Shown here: one piece after another, positions 62,047-64,000 of the stretch
How positions within the stretch are numbered: the first letter of the stretch is position 1
Layout: every line of letters begins with the position of its first letter
Source of the DNA: Apostichopus japonicus
Lineage: Eukaryota > Echinodermata > Holothuroidea > Aspidochirotida > Stichopodidae
Reading direction: 5' to 3'
Length of the DNA: 64,000 bases
NCBI RefSeq assembly: GCF_037975245.1
Contig: NC_092572.1
Coordinates: 23,668,489-23,732,488 of the forward strand
The notes under the pieces: generated by a model
Told to the model about the DNA's origin: nothing
The model's input: only the letters and a program-made list of their open reading frames with translations
The model's database searches: none
Position numbers and translations under genes: made by a program

Positions 62047-64000
62047 TGTTCTACTCTTCACCAGGTGCTGCTGGTTTATTGATATTATATAGAGACCTGT
62101 GCAGTGTACATATTATTTATCATCTGAACATTGTGGATTACAAACTTTTGCTTAACATTCTATATGTTATGTAATCTTTGAATTTTCTGGATATATCTCC
62201 TTGAATAGGCAGACAAAACAGAGGACGAAACATACAGACTCAATAACGACAAGAAAACAACCGAAGGACGGAAAGGAGAGTAATGTTTCCCAAACGGACC
62301 GTGGGGCCCGGACTGGAAAGAAAGCATACAGACATGCAAATGTAGGAGCTACTGGACCACCTCTTCCCCACCCCTGATCCACCCCTGACCCACCACCCCC
62401 CTCCCAAAACAATTAGAAAAATAATTCTAGGTTTTCCGTACTTGCAAATTTGGTTGTCCATATTAAGAAATGTAGTGAAAATAAAATGAATCAGCTATAT
62501 ACTGTATATGTGTGCATTGACATGTGTAGATTTAGTGCCAGGGAAAAAACACTCACTTTTGGCCCAGTAACACTCCCCTTAGGATGGATACCAGGCCTAT
62601 GACTTTGTCTTCCTTTCATTTCAGTATAGTAGTGAACGAGGGGCCACCATATGTTAACATTAAATTCGATTTGGGTGTGAAACTGACTTTAAGCTGGCAG
62701 GGCAGGCGCCAAAAATTGCTTAAACTTTGATTTTCATTGCACCTATTTAGTACCAAGCTTTGTCGGTTTGAGAGTTGTACATGAGGGATGTCCTGGGAAT
62801 ATTTAATTCATATGAATCACAAGACTCCTTACATCAATTTTTTCTTATTAAACCAGACAATTTTTGCATAATACTGCATAATAACTTGAATATGAATAGA
62901 GAAAATCCCCATTTTTTTTTTTTTTTTTTTTAATCTTTGCCTTTTATTTGCAATGCAAGCAGAGTGAGTGTCTTAGCAGACAACTGTTGTTACTGTAAGC
63001 TAACAAATTTAGCTCTTCTGATATTTTACATTCAATTGTTGTGGAAATGAACAGGGTCAAAAGATCAATAATTCAAGAAAACTGAGCGTGGATTCATACA
63101 CTAACTGTCTAAGGCATAGGAGGCAGGGGGGCTGCAGGTCTCCCAACCCAAAATGTTTGTGAAAATTTGGGCAATATGCTGAGAATTTTTTTGGGCACCT
63201 ACTGAAAGAAAAATAATTTGCAATGTGTTTTTCAATGATTAATCTGATATTAATCTGATCATTATTAACAACTTCCCCAATAATTCTAACCAATATGAAA
63301 GGGTAATAACACGGTAGATGATTGTCTGTTATTGGCATGTGATGTAATATAACCGATGAACACCTATATGTTATGCACATTAACGTACTGAACGCGCACG
63401 AAGCGTGCGAAAAATGTTGGTTATATTTTCAGGCAAGTCGTTAGAGCCCCCCCCCCCCTCCCAAATCAAATTAGGCTCGTACGCCTATGCTAACTGTATT
63501 CTTGATCTAGTTGTAAACCTGCTCTTAATTTGTCTAATTCTTTGCAGGATATACTGTATTGATTTGGATACGGACATTTTTGCCTAAAGATATATTTATA
63601 TCTCAATTTTGTAAACAAATGGTCTAGTTTTGCCTTCCTTCTTGTCGTTAAATATCATCTCAAAGTGGATGCAACTCATTTACGTACAGACTGTACAGTG
63701 CTTACATGCCAGACTGAAACTTTACCACCGCTAATATCAAATTACGAATTATCGAATACTCATGTCAGTCAAATCGTGGTGATATTGAATCGCGGTAACC
63801 AGCAACGACACAGACTGCATGGTCGTAGCGCTGGATGAGGGCGGTCACGGTGACCTCGTTAAATCTCTCTCTCTAAACTTTGGCTACTAAAAACAATTCT
63901 GAAGCAAAATCAAAATCGACACAAAAGACAACTTGTATTAAAGTCAAATCGTGAAATTTAAAACTACAAAAACGAGGACGATGGGTTACCCTCGGTGATG
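62047..64000. other. No gene seen
   Basis: Contains a 20-base T run near 62912, a C run at 63449-63460 and a short hairpin-like cgcacgaagcgtgcg at about 63396. I see no supported exon up to the window end. Confidence 0.4.

Noticed and set aside
62167-62412. Gly-rich minus-strand frame
   Set aside because: Composition follows a C-rich patch. No domain and no splice context.
63057-63380. 107-codon minus-strand frame
   Set aside because: Contains poly-C-derived residues and no recognisable domain. Probably a repeat fragment.

Overview
The window is eukaryotic nuclear DNA from an animal. It holds one intron-containing nuclear-receptor gene, several DNA-transposon derivatives, non-LTR retrotransposon relics and many minisatellites. 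The repeat types suggest a marine invertebrate deuterostome, and an echinoderm is my best guess, but nothing in the sequence proves the species.

Layout. 1-25190 is one tandem satellite array with a basic unit of about 741-746 bp. Its last third is organised into higher-order repeats of five, four, three and three units, built around a composite 1006-bp unit. 25191-26447 is the array edge: a foreign 317-bp segment and a fold-back element with 57-bp inverted arms that contains a further stretch of satellite homology. 26448-29507 is intergenic, with a 32-bp minisatellite. 29508-35537 (minus strand) carries a complete five-coding-exon nuclear receptor gene. Joined through consensus GT-AG introns it reads 442 codons without a stop: DNA-binding domain, basic and Ser-rich hinge, ligand-binding domain and a terminal AF-2 helix. 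Its introns hold a triplicated splice-donor repeat, a 67-bp minisatellite that starts at another splice donor, a (TAG)n block, a roughly 690-bp AT-rich inverted repeat and a small terminal-inverted-repeat element. 35980-37420 is a 96-98-bp tandem array just upstream of the first coding exon.

37420-64000 shows no gene I can support. It contains short tandem duplications (16 bp x5, a 306-bp pair, about 180 bp x3, about 150 bp x3), a long polypyrimidine minisatellite, two non-LTR reverse-transcriptase 3' relics, two hAT-like elements with 8-bp target-site duplications, one element with 13-bp terminal inverted repeats that shares its core with one of the hAT-like elements, a tRNA-like sequence and simple repeats.

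The receptor gene is the only gene whose product can be named. All long open frames inside the satellite, the CT-rich block, the TATAG block and the minisatellites are artefacts of repetitive sequence.
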